A stretch of 64,000 nt of DNA from Hyphomicrobiales bacterium (GTDB lineage: Bacteria; Pseudomonadota; Alphaproteobacteria; Rhizobiales; Rhizobiaceae). The notes beneath the pieces were generated by a model, which saw nothing but the letters and a program-made list of their open reading frames with translations, was not told where the DNA came from and made no database searches. The position numbers were made by a program, and so were the translations under genes. Position 1 is the stretch's first letter; every line of letters begins with the position of its first letter. Positions 8,131 to 15,967 of the stretch are shown piece after piece. The stretch is taken from positions 186,001 to 250,000 of the forward strand of contig UBQW01000010.1 in the NCBI GenBank assembly GCA_900467745.1. The letters are read 5' to 3'.

Positions 8131-10083
8131 ATGATGGGGCATGGCACGCCCAAGGGGCTTGTGGATTGGTCCCGGCCGCTCAGGCTGCATCTTGGCGTTC
8201 TCGTCGTCGGATCGCTTCTTTGCACATCGATACCCATCATCTGGATGGCCTTCAGCCAGGGAACGAGCGCGGCAGTCACCGCGGGCGCGCAGCAGATGCG
8301 CGAAATGAGCCTGCGACTGATCGAGGGATATCGCAACACGTTGCAGGAAGGCACCGAAGCGGTGGCGCTTGCCTCGACCATGCAACAGCTCGTCTCCGTG
8401 CCGCCAGCCGATATTCGAGCGAAGGAAGATTTCTTTCTAGAAGTTCTGCGCAACGTCCCCAATGCGACAAGCGTCTATACCGGGTATCCCGATGGCTCGT
8501 ACCTGCAGGTGATCGCTACCGCTCGCGATGACGTCAGGCAGACGCTGTCGGCACCGGAGGGAGCGGCTTTCGCGATCCGGACGATCGCCAACAGAGGCCA
8601 GCCAGACGCCGTGTCGACGCTGCGGTTTCTTGATAGCGACGCCCGGGTGATCGAGGAGCGCCCAGTCGAGTCCGCATCCTTCGACCCACGGCAGCGGCCC
8701 TGGTATCAGGCGGTCGTCCAGGATGGAAAGGCGGTTTCCGTCGGGCCCTACGTCGCTGGAACGCTCAAGACTCCGACATTGACGATCGCCGCGCCGATGC
8801 GCGACGACGGCAAGGTCGTGGTCGGCATCAACATCCACCTGAGAACGATCAGCCGGCTCCTGGATACCAGCCAGATCTCGCCGCGCGCTCGCGCCTACAT
8901 CATCGATGACGAAAATCAGCTGGTCGCGCACTCAGCCCCCGAAATCATGGGCAGGCTCATGGACCTGTGGTCCCGAAGCGCCGGCGGCATTGGCGCAACG
9001 GCAAGCGGTTTCGATACCAGTCTGGCCACCGTGGCCAACCTGAGGCGAGATTCAGCCTTCGGCGCCGGGGGGCTCGCGCGGCTGGACCTCGACGGCGAGC
9101 GCTATCTGATCCAGGTCGCGCCGATCAGCGTGTCCGGCCTGTTTGCCGGAAGCGAGGCGGCGATCGTCGTGCCACTGGCGGATCTCGTCGAGCAGGCCAA
9201 CCGATCGCTAATGCACAATCTCATTATCGCTGCTGGCTTTGTCATTGCCGGTGTGGTCGCATCGGTGCTTCTGTCGCGCATGGTCAGCCGCTCTCTCAAC
9301 CAGCTTGCCGGGGAAGCACGCGAGATCGGCAACCTCGATGTTCACGAAAAGATCACCTCGCATTCCTTGATCACCGAGATCAACATGCTGGCGACTGCGC
9401 TGGCTGCAAGCCGCCGCGCCATCAGCCAATTCGCGCTCTATGTGCCCCGCGAGGTGGTTCGGCGGATCGTTGGGCCGGGCGGGCCGGCGATCGTCCAGGC
9501 GAAGCGGCAGGAATTAACCGCGCTGTTTACCGACATACGCGACTTCACGACCATATCCGAGCAACATTCCCCGGAGGATGTCGTCGAAACGCTGTCCACT
9601 TATTTCGAGCTGCTGAACAGCATTGCCGAGCGGCATGGCGGGACGGTTGTCCAATATCTCGGCGATTCCATTTTCGTCATGTGGAACGCGCCCGTTGAGA
9701 CCGCAACCCATGTGGAAGAGGGCTGCCGGTGCGCACTTGCGATGAAGGCAGCCGTGGATGCGTTGAACGATGCCAATCGGAAGGATGGGCGTCCGCTGCT
9801 ATTGACGCGATTTGGCCTGCACACCGGGCCGGCGGTTGTCGGCAGTTTCGGCGCGGCTTCGCGCCAGCAGTACACGGCAATGGGTGACACGATCAACGTC
9901 GCATCAAGGCTCGAAGGATTGAACAAGGAATTCAACACGGCGATCCTAGTCAGCGCGGCTGTGAGGAATGCGGTCGGCGATGGTTTCGATTTTCGACCGC
10001 TCGGCCTGGCGCAGCTCAAGGGGCGGTCGGGCAAAGTGGATGTGCTGGAACTTGTAGGGGCGCGCTCGACTGGTCCGGGCTGA
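8131..10083 (+). CDS. Adenylate/guanylate cyclase with Cache sensor and HAMP domain
   Basis: Membrane receptor cyclase of 650 residues. A first membrane helix lies at about 18-42. A periplasmic Cache/PDC region follows (about 45-350; RPWYQAVVQDGKAVSVGPYV is typical). The second membrane helix is near 362-382, HAMP about 383-435 and the class III cyclase domain about 455-640. The metal-binding aspartates are present in LFTDIRDFT and in GDSIFVMW near 510, and QYTAMGDTINVASRLEG follows. It should make cAMP or cGMP in response to a periplasmic ligand; which nucleotide is unknown. It stands alone, 110 bp after lacI, with GGGGGAGTGGG before the ATG. Confidence 0.93.
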   Translation: MMGHGTPKGLVDWSRPLRLHLGVLVVGSLLCTSIPIIWMAFSQGTSAAVTAGAQQMREMSLRLIEGYRNTLQEGTEAVALASTMQQLVSVPPADIRAKEDFFLEVLRNVPNATSVYTGYPDGSYLQVIATARDDVRQTLSAPEGAAFAIRTIANRGQPDAVSTLRFLDSDARVIEERPVESASFDPRQRPWYQAVVQDGKAVSVGPYVAGTLKTPTLTIAAPMRDDGKVVVGINIHLRTISRLLDTSQISPRARAYIIDDENQLVAHSAPEIMGRLMDLWSRSAGGIGATASGFDTSLATVANLRRDSAFGAGGLARLDLDGERYLIQVAPISVSGLFAGSEAAIVVPLADLVEQANRSLMHNLIIAAGFVIAGVVASVLLSRMVSRSLNQLAGEAREIGNLDVHEKITSHSLITEINMLATALAASRRAISQFALYVPREVVRRIVGPGGPAIVQAKRQELTALFTDIRDFTTISEQHSPEDVVETLSTYFELLNSIAERHGGTVVQYLGDSIFVMWNAPVETATHVEEGCRCALAMKAAVDALNDANRKDGRPLLLTRFGLHTGPAVVGSFGAASRQQYTAMGDTINVASRLEGLNKEFNTAILVSAAVRNAVGDGFDFRPLGLAQLKGRSGKVDVLELVGARSTGPG

Positions 10084-10143
10084 TGAGCTTTGGGTGGTTC
10101 ACGGCTCAGCCCCGTCGGGAACGGGCGTTCCGCCGCCACCGCG

Positions 10144-12102
10144 TCAGCGTCGATGTCGCACAAGCCGCGACAGGACGTTGCGCTTTTTCTTCCGTGGGAT
10201 CAGGTCGACGTCGCTCACGAGCCTTGCGCCGCCATCGCGTTTTTCCAACGTAATCTTGCGACTGTGAAACTCTTCCAGTTCGACCCGGTGCCCGACGCTT
10301 AGGATGGTGGCCTTTGGCAATTCGCCGATCAGCATTTCCATGAGCCGATCCTGGCTCTTTTCGTCGAGAGCCGAAGTCGCCTCATCGAGAACGATGATAT
10401 CGGGATCATGCAGCAGCAGTCTGGCAAATGCCAGCCGTTGTTTCTCGCCACCGGACAGTGTCTGGTCCCACGGCGCCTCGTCTTCGATCCTCTCCTTCAG
10501 ATGACCAAGGCCGACCTGCTCAAGGACACCACCAATCTCCTCGACCGTCCATGTGTCGGCGCCCGCCGGATAGGTGACGGCCCTGCGGAGTGTTCCCGAT
10601 GGGATGTATGGTCGCTGCGGCAGCATGAAGAGGCGTTTGTCGGCGCGGAAATTGACAGCGCCGGCGCCCCATGGCCAGAGGCCGGCGATCGCCCGGACCA
10701 GCGTGCTCTTGCCGGATCCGGACTCACCGGCCACAAGCACCCGCTCACCGGGCTGGATCTCTACCTCGGTCTCCTTGACCACGGCCGTGCCGTCGCCCAG
10801 CGAGACAGAAAGATCGTTCAAACTGAGGATCGCATCGCCTTCGGTTTCGCCTCTTTTGATACGTCCAAGCGCATCGCTCTGTTCGGCCCGCTCCAGCCCA
10901 TCGATAGACATCATCAAGGACGCGACGCGCCTTGCGCATGCATTCCAGTCGGCAAGCCTCGGGTAGTTGTCGACCAGCCATCCGAACGCGCTTTGGACGA
11001 TGGTGAACGCGGACGCGGCCTGCATGACCTGGCCCAGGCTCATGCTGCCATCTAGGAATTTGGGCGCGCAGAGGAGGACGGGCACGACGGGCGCAATCAG
11101 CATCGAGCCATGCGAAACCAGGGTCGTTCGCATGTACTGACGCGCGAGCAGAGCCCACTGGTGCAGAACGTTCCCGAAGGTCTTGTCTAGGTCGTTGCGC
11201 TCTTCGTCTTCCCCGCCAAGCAGGGCGATACTTTCGCCATTCTCGCGCACACGCGTCAGCGTGTAACGGAATTCGGCCTCGACCTGGTTCTTCGCCTCCG
11301 AGACCTTGACGAAGTGGCGGCCGATATAGGCGATCGAGGTCGAAGTGATAACGGCATAGAGAACGGCCGTGACGACGAGAAAGCCGGGAATGGTGATCAC
11401 GGTCCCCGCGATCGGCAACGACAATGCTCCACCGATCATCCAGAGCACCACGATAAAGGTCGAAGCGGAGACGAAGGCCGCTATGACGCCGGCGACGAAG
11501 TCGACGGGAGATTCGGTGGCGATGCGCATGTCCTCGGAAATGCGCGCCTCCGGATTCTTGTGGTCACCGCCGATGAGATTTAGCTGATAGTAGCGACCGC
11601 TGGCCAGCCACCGTCCGATGAGCGCCTTCGTCAGCCATGACCGCCAACGCCGCTGCATCTTCATGCGCATGTAGACCTGAATGGTGACGAGGGCGACACT
11701 TCCCAGCACGAGCGGCGGGAAGAGGGCGCCGAGGAAATAGACCGTCGGCGCATCGCGCTTCTCGATCGCGTCAAAAAGGCCGCGGTTCCAGACGTTTATG
11801 CCGTATTGGAAGCCGACATTCAGTCCGATGAGCGCTAGCAGGCCGATGGATAGTGGCCAGGCCAGCGTATCGCCGCGCCGTGTCCAGTAGCCACGCGCGC
11901 TGATCCAGAACCTCTTGAGCAGGTAAGCCTTGCGTGCCGCCTCGACTTCCTCGGGCGTCATGTTTTCTTCGGGTTTCGGGATGTCCGGTGGAGGGTCTAT
12001 GTCAGCTACATCAGGCGTCGGCGCCTGATCGTGGACCGGGTTTACATCGTCACCCGGTCGGGTGCTGCCAGCATTGGTCGGATCAATATCATCGTCCCTC
12101 AT
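10144..12102 (-). CDS. ABC transporter, fused permease/ATPase (YddA/ExsE/BclA-like, SbmA-related membrane domain)
   Basis: Half-transporter of 652 residues. An Asp/Pro-rich cytoplasmic N-terminus (about 1-60) precedes an ABC_membrane_2-type domain (about 70-380) with the characteristic QVYMRMKMQRRWRSWLT and NPEARISEDMRIATE. The ATPase domain (about 420-625) has Walker A VAGESGSGKST, signature TLSGGEKQRLAFAR and Walker B IIVLDEATSALD. Relatives include E. coli YddA, rhizobial ExsE and the BclA/BacA-type transporters of peptides and very-long-chain fatty acids. It follows a small gene that has an EcfG-type promoter, so stress induction is plausible. The substrate is not predictable. Confidence 0.88.
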   Translation of the reverse strand: MRDDDIDPTNAGSTRPGDDVNPVHDQAPTPDVADIDPPPDIPKPEENMTPEEVEAARKAYLLKRFWISARGYWTRRGDTLAWPLSIGLLALIGLNVGFQYGINVWNRGLFDAIEKRDAPTVYFLGALFPPLVLGSVALVTIQVYMRMKMQRRWRSWLTKALIGRWLASGRYYQLNLIGGDHKNPEARISEDMRIATESPVDFVAGVIAAFVSASTFIVVLWMIGGALSLPIAGTVITIPGFLVVTAVLYAVITSTSIAYIGRHFVKVSEAKNQVEAEFRYTLTRVRENGESIALLGGEDEERNDLDKTFGNVLHQWALLARQYMRTTLVSHGSMLIAPVVPVLLCAPKFLDGSMSLGQVMQAASAFTIVQSAFGWLVDNYPRLADWNACARRVASLMMSIDGLERAEQSDALGRIKRGETEGDAILSLNDLSVSLGDGTAVVKETEVEIQPGERVLVAGESGSGKSTLVRAIAGLWPWGAGAVNFRADKRLFMLPQRPYIPSGTLRRAVTYPAGADTWTVEEIGGVLEQVGLGHLKERIEDEAPWDQTLSGGEKQRLAFARLLLHDPDIIVLDEATSALDEKSQDRLMEMLIGELPKATILSVGHRVELEEFHSRKITLEKRDGGARLVSDVDLIPRKKKRNVLSRLVRHRR

Positions 12103-12154
12103 AAGGGGCTAAACGTTCTGAAAATCAGAAAGTTTCAAGACTGAAGGACAGAGA

Positions 12155-12388
12155 TCAGTGTCTGCCGCGTGGCTCATCGCTTTCGTCGACAATCGACGGC
12201 AGAAACGATTGCACCTCCGCCCGCTCTCTGTCGGGAAGGATTGCAATCCTGGTTTGCCAGAAGCGCTCGGCTTCTGGCGTGTCTTTGTCCCAGGCTCGGG
12301 TGGAGGCCTTGTTGTCGTCAAAAGCTGCCAACCGCCGCCCTCCGAGATGGCGATATTCGTCTGCTGTCTGCTTGGCGCGGTTGATCAT
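12155..12388 (-). CDS. Small conserved hypothetical protein (77 aa)
   Basis: Charged 77-residue protein with no membrane segment or signal peptide, starting MINRAKQTADEYRHLGGRRLAAFDDNK. It is supported by AAAGGAG 7-8 nt before the ATG, by codon use like its neighbours and by an EcfG-type promoter at 12487-12512. I know no function. It ends 52 bp before the ABC transporter gene and may share a transcript with it. Confidence 0.7.
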   Translation of the reverse strand: MINRAKQTADEYRHLGGRRLAAFDDNKASTRAWDKDTPEAERFWQTRIAILPDRERAEVQSFLPSIVDESDEPRGRH

Positions 12389-12486
12389 CCTAGTCTCCTT
12401 TCCACAGAGCCCGATGGCTAAGCGCCCGGCACTGAGCGCTTTGCCACAGGAGAGTCTCGGATGGGTTTATTCCGAGATAGTTATTG

Positions 12487-12512
12487 AACGAGGTTTCCAG
12501 CAGGTTTGTTCC
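12487..12512 (-). promoter_or_regulatory. EcfG (general stress sigma) type promoter
   Basis: Read on the minus strand this is GGAAC (12512-12508), 17 nt, then CGTT (12490-12487), matching the alphaproteobacterial EcfG/RpoE2 consensus GGAAC-N16/18-CGTT. It lies 99 bp upstream of the 77-residue gene at 12388. Confidence 0.7.
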
Positions 12513-12541
12513 CGGCCGGCCTTGGCACAGATGCCCAGACG

Positions 12542-12994
12542 CTAAACCTGAACGGATATTATCGTATCCACAGACACCGATCCCTCGATAACGCCTCGTC
12601 TCACGTCCTGGCGCCCGTGCTCGATCTCGATCACGGTGTAAAGCTTGTCGTCCCGGAAGGCGCTGGCGTTCACCGTCGTCACGTCATCCGCCGGTGCGGT
12701 GTCGACTTCCATGAAGTCGAGCTCCTTGGATGCCGCAACGATGCGAGCGTCCCCTGCCGTGCGGGCGGCAACCACGAGACTGCCATGTCCGGGCGAATTA
12801 TCCCAACGCGGATCGCTTGGCTCGGCAATGGGCTCGAGACGATAGATGTTGAGAGCTTCGCCCTGTCCGACAGCCTCGGATCCCGTGCGTGCTGCATCTT
12901 CGATTTGCGCCTGGCTTTCGACGGATTTCCCGAAGGTATTTGCGGTCGTGGCATTGTTGTCGGCGCTTTCACCGTTTCGTACGACGTTTGACAT
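12542..12994 (-). CDS. Conserved hypothetical protein, probable general-stress protein (150 aa)
   Basis: Soluble acidic protein of 150 residues beginning MSNVVRNGESADNNATTANTF, with a low-complexity N-terminus up to about residue 45 and a more regular domain afterwards (GEALNIYRLEPIAEPSDPRWDN, GSLVVAARTAGDARIVAASKE). I know no characterised homologue. AGAAGGAG lies before the ATG. A perfect EcfG-type promoter at 13020-13044 is only about 26 bp upstream, which makes a stress role likely. No signal peptide or cysteine pair is seen. Confidence 0.78.
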   Translation of the reverse strand: MSNVVRNGESADNNATTANTFGKSVESQAQIEDAARTGSEAVGQGEALNIYRLEPIAEPSDPRWDNSPGHGSLVVAARTAGDARIVAASKELDFMEVDTAPADDVTTVNASAFRDDKLYTVIEIEHGRQDVRRGVIEGSVSVDTIISVQV

Positions 12995-13019
12995 GGCTTT
13001 CTCCTTCTCGTGAATGGAA

Positions 13020-13044
13020 AACGAGAAGCACCCGATGTCGTTCC
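13020..13044 (-). promoter_or_regulatory. EcfG (general stress sigma) type promoter
   Basis: Minus strand: GGAAC (13044-13040), exactly 16 nt, CGTT (13023-13020), a full match to the EcfG consensus. The -10 element is about 25 bp from the start codon at 12994, giving a very short leader. It lies just beyond the 3' end of the spoVR homologue. Confidence 0.82.
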
Positions 13045-13059
13045 ACGGATCAGTGCCGG

Positions 13060-14598
13060 CTATCCGGTCGAATGATCGTAGAGGGCGTTGCCGGTCGCGC
13101 CATCGACACCAGAGAGGCTGACCTCATATCCCCAGAGATGACGGATATGGGTGAGGGTCTCGTTGCGGCTGGTTTCTTCGAGAAGAAGGCCGTCATTGAC
13201 CGTGTGCTTCAGCCGAAGCCTGCGGTCGCCGAGGAGATCGACGTCGACGACCTGGATATCGGGCTGCCTGGCGCTGACATCGTAGCTGCGGGCGAGTGCT
13301 GAGCGGATCTCCGCGTAGCCGCGTTCGTTGTGAATGGATGAAACCTCGCAGAACTTGTCGGCCGCCATGTCGGACAGCCTGAAAAGCCGGAACTTGCGGA
13401 TCACGGCTGGGCTCAGATATTGCAGGATGAAGGATTCATCGCGGTGGTTCGCCCATGCGTCGCGCAAAGTCCCCATCGGATCGTTGTTGCCGGCCATGGA
13501 GGGAAACCAGTTCCGGTCCTCGTCCGTCGGATTGGTACAGATGCGTTCGATATCCTGCATCATCGCGAAGCCGAGCGCGTAGGGGTTGATGCCCGAGAAG
13601 CGGGGATCGTCGAAGCCCGGCTGGAAGACGACATTGGAATGGCTGCTCAAGAGCTCCAGCATGTTGCCTTCGCTGATCTTGCCCTGATCAAACAGCCGGT
13701 TGATGATCGTGTAGTGAACGTAGGTCGCGCACCCCTCGTTCATCACCTTGGTTTGCCGCTGCGGGTAGAAGTATTGGGCGATAATGCGCACGATCCTGAG
13801 GATCTCGCGCTGCCAGGGCTCAAGGATCAGACTGTGCTTCTCGATGAAGTAGAGAAGGTTCTCCTCCGGGAGGTTAAGCGCTTTCTTGCGTTCTGAGGCA
13901 TTGCGCTCCGCCTCGTGCGGATCGCGGCTGTCGACGGAAGAAGGCAGGGTGCGCCAGAGGTCGCTATAGGTCTGCTCCTCATATTCCAATCGTTCACGCG
14001 CCCGCTCGCGCACCTTCTCGGAGGAGAGGCGGGGAGGGCGGCGGTAGCGGAAGACGCCGTTGTCCATCAGCGCATGGGCGGAATCGAGGATCGCCTCGAC
14101 CGCCTCGGTGCCGTGTCGCTCCTCGCACTTGGCGATATATTTCTTGGCGAAGTCCATGTAGCCGAGAATGGCGCCGGCATCCGTCCACTGGCGAAACAGA
14201 TAGTTGTTCTTGAAGAAGTGGTTGTGGCCGAAGGAGGCGTGGGCGATGACCAGCGTCTGCATGGCCATCGTGTTCTCCTCCATCAGATAGGCGATGCAGG
14301 GGTTGGAATTGATGACGATCTCGTAGGCGAGCCCCCGGTGGCCTTTGCGATAGAGGCTGTCCTCGTAAATGAAGCGCTTGCCGAAGGACCAGTGCTGATA
14401 CATCAAGGGCATGCCGACCGAGGAATAGGCGTCGAGCATTTGTTCCGACGATATAATCTCCAGCTGGTTCGGATAGATATCCAGTCCCATCTCGCCGATC
14501 GCGATATCCTGGATGGCATCGTGGACGATCGATAGCGTTCCGAAATTCCAGTCGGAGCCTTCAAACAGCAGCTCGGAACTCTCCGCTCGCTTCGCCAT
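13060..14598 (-). CDS. SpoVR family protein
   Basis: Homologue of SpoVR/YcgB, 512 residues, soluble. Typical blocks include MYQHWSFGKRF, YEIVINSNPCIAYLMEENTM, FGHNHFFKNNYLF and MNEGCATYVHYTI. Biochemical function is unknown in the family. It is named after a cortex gene of Bacillus, but in proteobacteria it travels with PrkA and YeaH, as it does here. It is the last gene of the prkA-yeaH-spoVR operon, starting 12 bp after the DUF444 gene, with GAGGGAAC before the ATG. Confidence 0.96.
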   Translation of the reverse strand: MAKRAESSELLFEGSDWNFGTLSIVHDAIQDIAIGEMGLDIYPNQLEIISSEQMLDAYSSVGMPLMYQHWSFGKRFIYEDSLYRKGHRGLAYEIVINSNPCIAYLMEENTMAMQTLVIAHASFGHNHFFKNNYLFRQWTDAGAILGYMDFAKKYIAKCEERHGTEAVEAILDSAHALMDNGVFRYRRPPRLSSEKVRERARERLEYEEQTYSDLWRTLPSSVDSRDPHEAERNASERKKALNLPEENLLYFIEKHSLILEPWQREILRIVRIIAQYFYPQRQTKVMNEGCATYVHYTIINRLFDQGKISEGNMLELLSSHSNVVFQPGFDDPRFSGINPYALGFAMMQDIERICTNPTDEDRNWFPSMAGNNDPMGTLRDAWANHRDESFILQYLSPAVIRKFRLFRLSDMAADKFCEVSSIHNERGYAEIRSALARSYDVSARQPDIQVVDVDLLGDRRLRLKHTVNDGLLLEETSRNETLTHIRHLWGYEVSLSGVDGATGNALYDHSTG

Positions 14599-14610
14599 AT
14601 CGGTGTTCCC

Positions 14611-15930
14611 TCAGTTATGCGTACGCGCGCCGGCTTTGCGGCTGAAGAGCTTGCGAAAGACCGGGTAGATATTGCCTGGTCTTGCGATGCGGGCCATGTG
14701 GAAGTTGGGGATTTCGCCATCGACGGTTCGGTAGGCGCGCCAGAGCGATGTGCCATTGTCGGTGGCGCCGAATATTTCGGTCTCGCGCTCGTCGATGATT
14801 TCGACGTAAGCGTAATATTGGCAAAGCCGCATCAGATCGCCGCGCAGGAGTGCCGCACATCGCTCCGAATCGCCGCTGCTGTTGTCGCCATCCGACGCCT
14901 GCGCCGCGTAAATGTTCCACATGTCGGCCGGGTAGCGCGCTTCGATGATCCGCTGCATCTCCTCGAGAGCCGTGGAGACCACCGTGCCGCCGCTTTGCTT
15001 GCTGTAGAAGAAGGTCTCCTCATCGACTTCATGCGCCTCATCGGTGTGCCGGATGAAGATGATGTCGATCCGGCCGTATCTGCGCTTGAGAAAGAGGTGC
15101 AGCAGTACGAAGAAGCGCTTGGCGAGATCCTTCTCTCGCTCACCCATCGAGGCCGAGACGTCCATCAGGCAGAACATCACGGCATTGGCGTTCGGCACCG
15201 GCTGACGCTCGAAGCGGTTGAAGCGAACGTCGACGGGATCGACATAGGAAATCCGCCGCCGGCGGCGCTCAAGTGATGTAAGTTCGTCGCGCAAAGCCGT
15301 CAGTTTGCGGCGGGACTCAGTCGATAACGGTTTCTCGGTTTCGAGAGCGGCAATCTCGTCGGTAATGAGCTTCACCTGCCGCTCGCTCGGTCGTTGCAAG
15401 GCCATGCGTCGGCCAAAGCTGTTGCGCATGGTGCGGCCGATATTGATATTGGTGGGTGAACCCGAGGTGGTGAAGCCGACGCGTTGCGGCTTGAATGTCA
15501 CCGTTTCCTTCAGGCTCAGCTTGACTAGATCGGGCAGTTCGAGATCTTCGAAGAAAAGATCGAGTACCTCCTCGCGCGACAGGATGAACTGAAAGTCGTC
15601 ATCGCTTCCGCCGCCGCCCGCGCCATGTCCGCCACCGCCGCCCGCGCCGCCATCGGGTTTGGAAATCCGGTCGCCTGCGGAAAACTCCTTGTTTCCCGGC
15701 AGCACATGTTCCCGATTGCCCGATGTGGAAGAGGGTCGGAAACTCGGCTCGCCGGCGCCCCGCGCGGGCATCGGAACGCCATGAGCGGTGTCGACATCCG
15801 CTATCTTGTCGGATTTGATCTGATCCTTTATCGCCCGCTTCAGCTCGTCGCGGGCGCGTTTAAGGAATCGTTGCCGGTTGCCGAGGCTCTTGTCCTTCGG
15901 GTTAAGCCGGCGGTCGATGAAATTCGGCAT
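14611..15930 (-). CDS. YeaH/YhbH family protein (DUF444), VWA-like
   Basis: Soluble protein of 439 residues. The N-terminus is basic (FIDRRLNPKDKSLGNRQRFLKRARDEL). A glycine-rich stretch at about 95-110 separates it from a von Willebrand A-like domain whose metal-site motif, DVSASM, is near 255. It belongs to the family that accompanies PrkA kinases, and in E. coli the YeaG-YeaH pair acts in starvation and stress survival. It is the middle gene of the operon: it starts 37 bp after prkA ends and has GAGGGA before the ATG. Confidence 0.95.
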   Translation of the reverse strand: MPNFIDRRLNPKDKSLGNRQRFLKRARDELKRAIKDQIKSDKIADVDTAHGVPMPARGAGEPSFRPSSTSGNREHVLPGNKEFSAGDRISKPDGGAGGGGGHGAGGGGSDDDFQFILSREEVLDLFFEDLELPDLVKLSLKETVTFKPQRVGFTTSGSPTNINIGRTMRNSFGRRMALQRPSERQVKLITDEIAALETEKPLSTESRRKLTALRDELTSLERRRRRISYVDPVDVRFNRFERQPVPNANAVMFCLMDVSASMGEREKDLAKRFFVLLHLFLKRRYGRIDIIFIRHTDEAHEVDEETFFYSKQSGGTVVSTALEEMQRIIEARYPADMWNIYAAQASDGDNSSGDSERCAALLRGDLMRLCQYYAYVEIIDERETEIFGATDNGTSLWRAYRTVDGEIPNFHMARIARPGNIYPVFRKLFSRKAGARTHN

Positions 15931-15967
15931 GCGCCAATCCCTCGCTTTGGCTCCGGTTTTGGCATCG

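Noticed and set aside
10111..10130. GGAACGGGCGTTCC dyad between the cyclase and the ABC transporter
   Set aside because: The elements are too close together for an EcfG promoter and there is no T-run for a terminator; the genes converge here.
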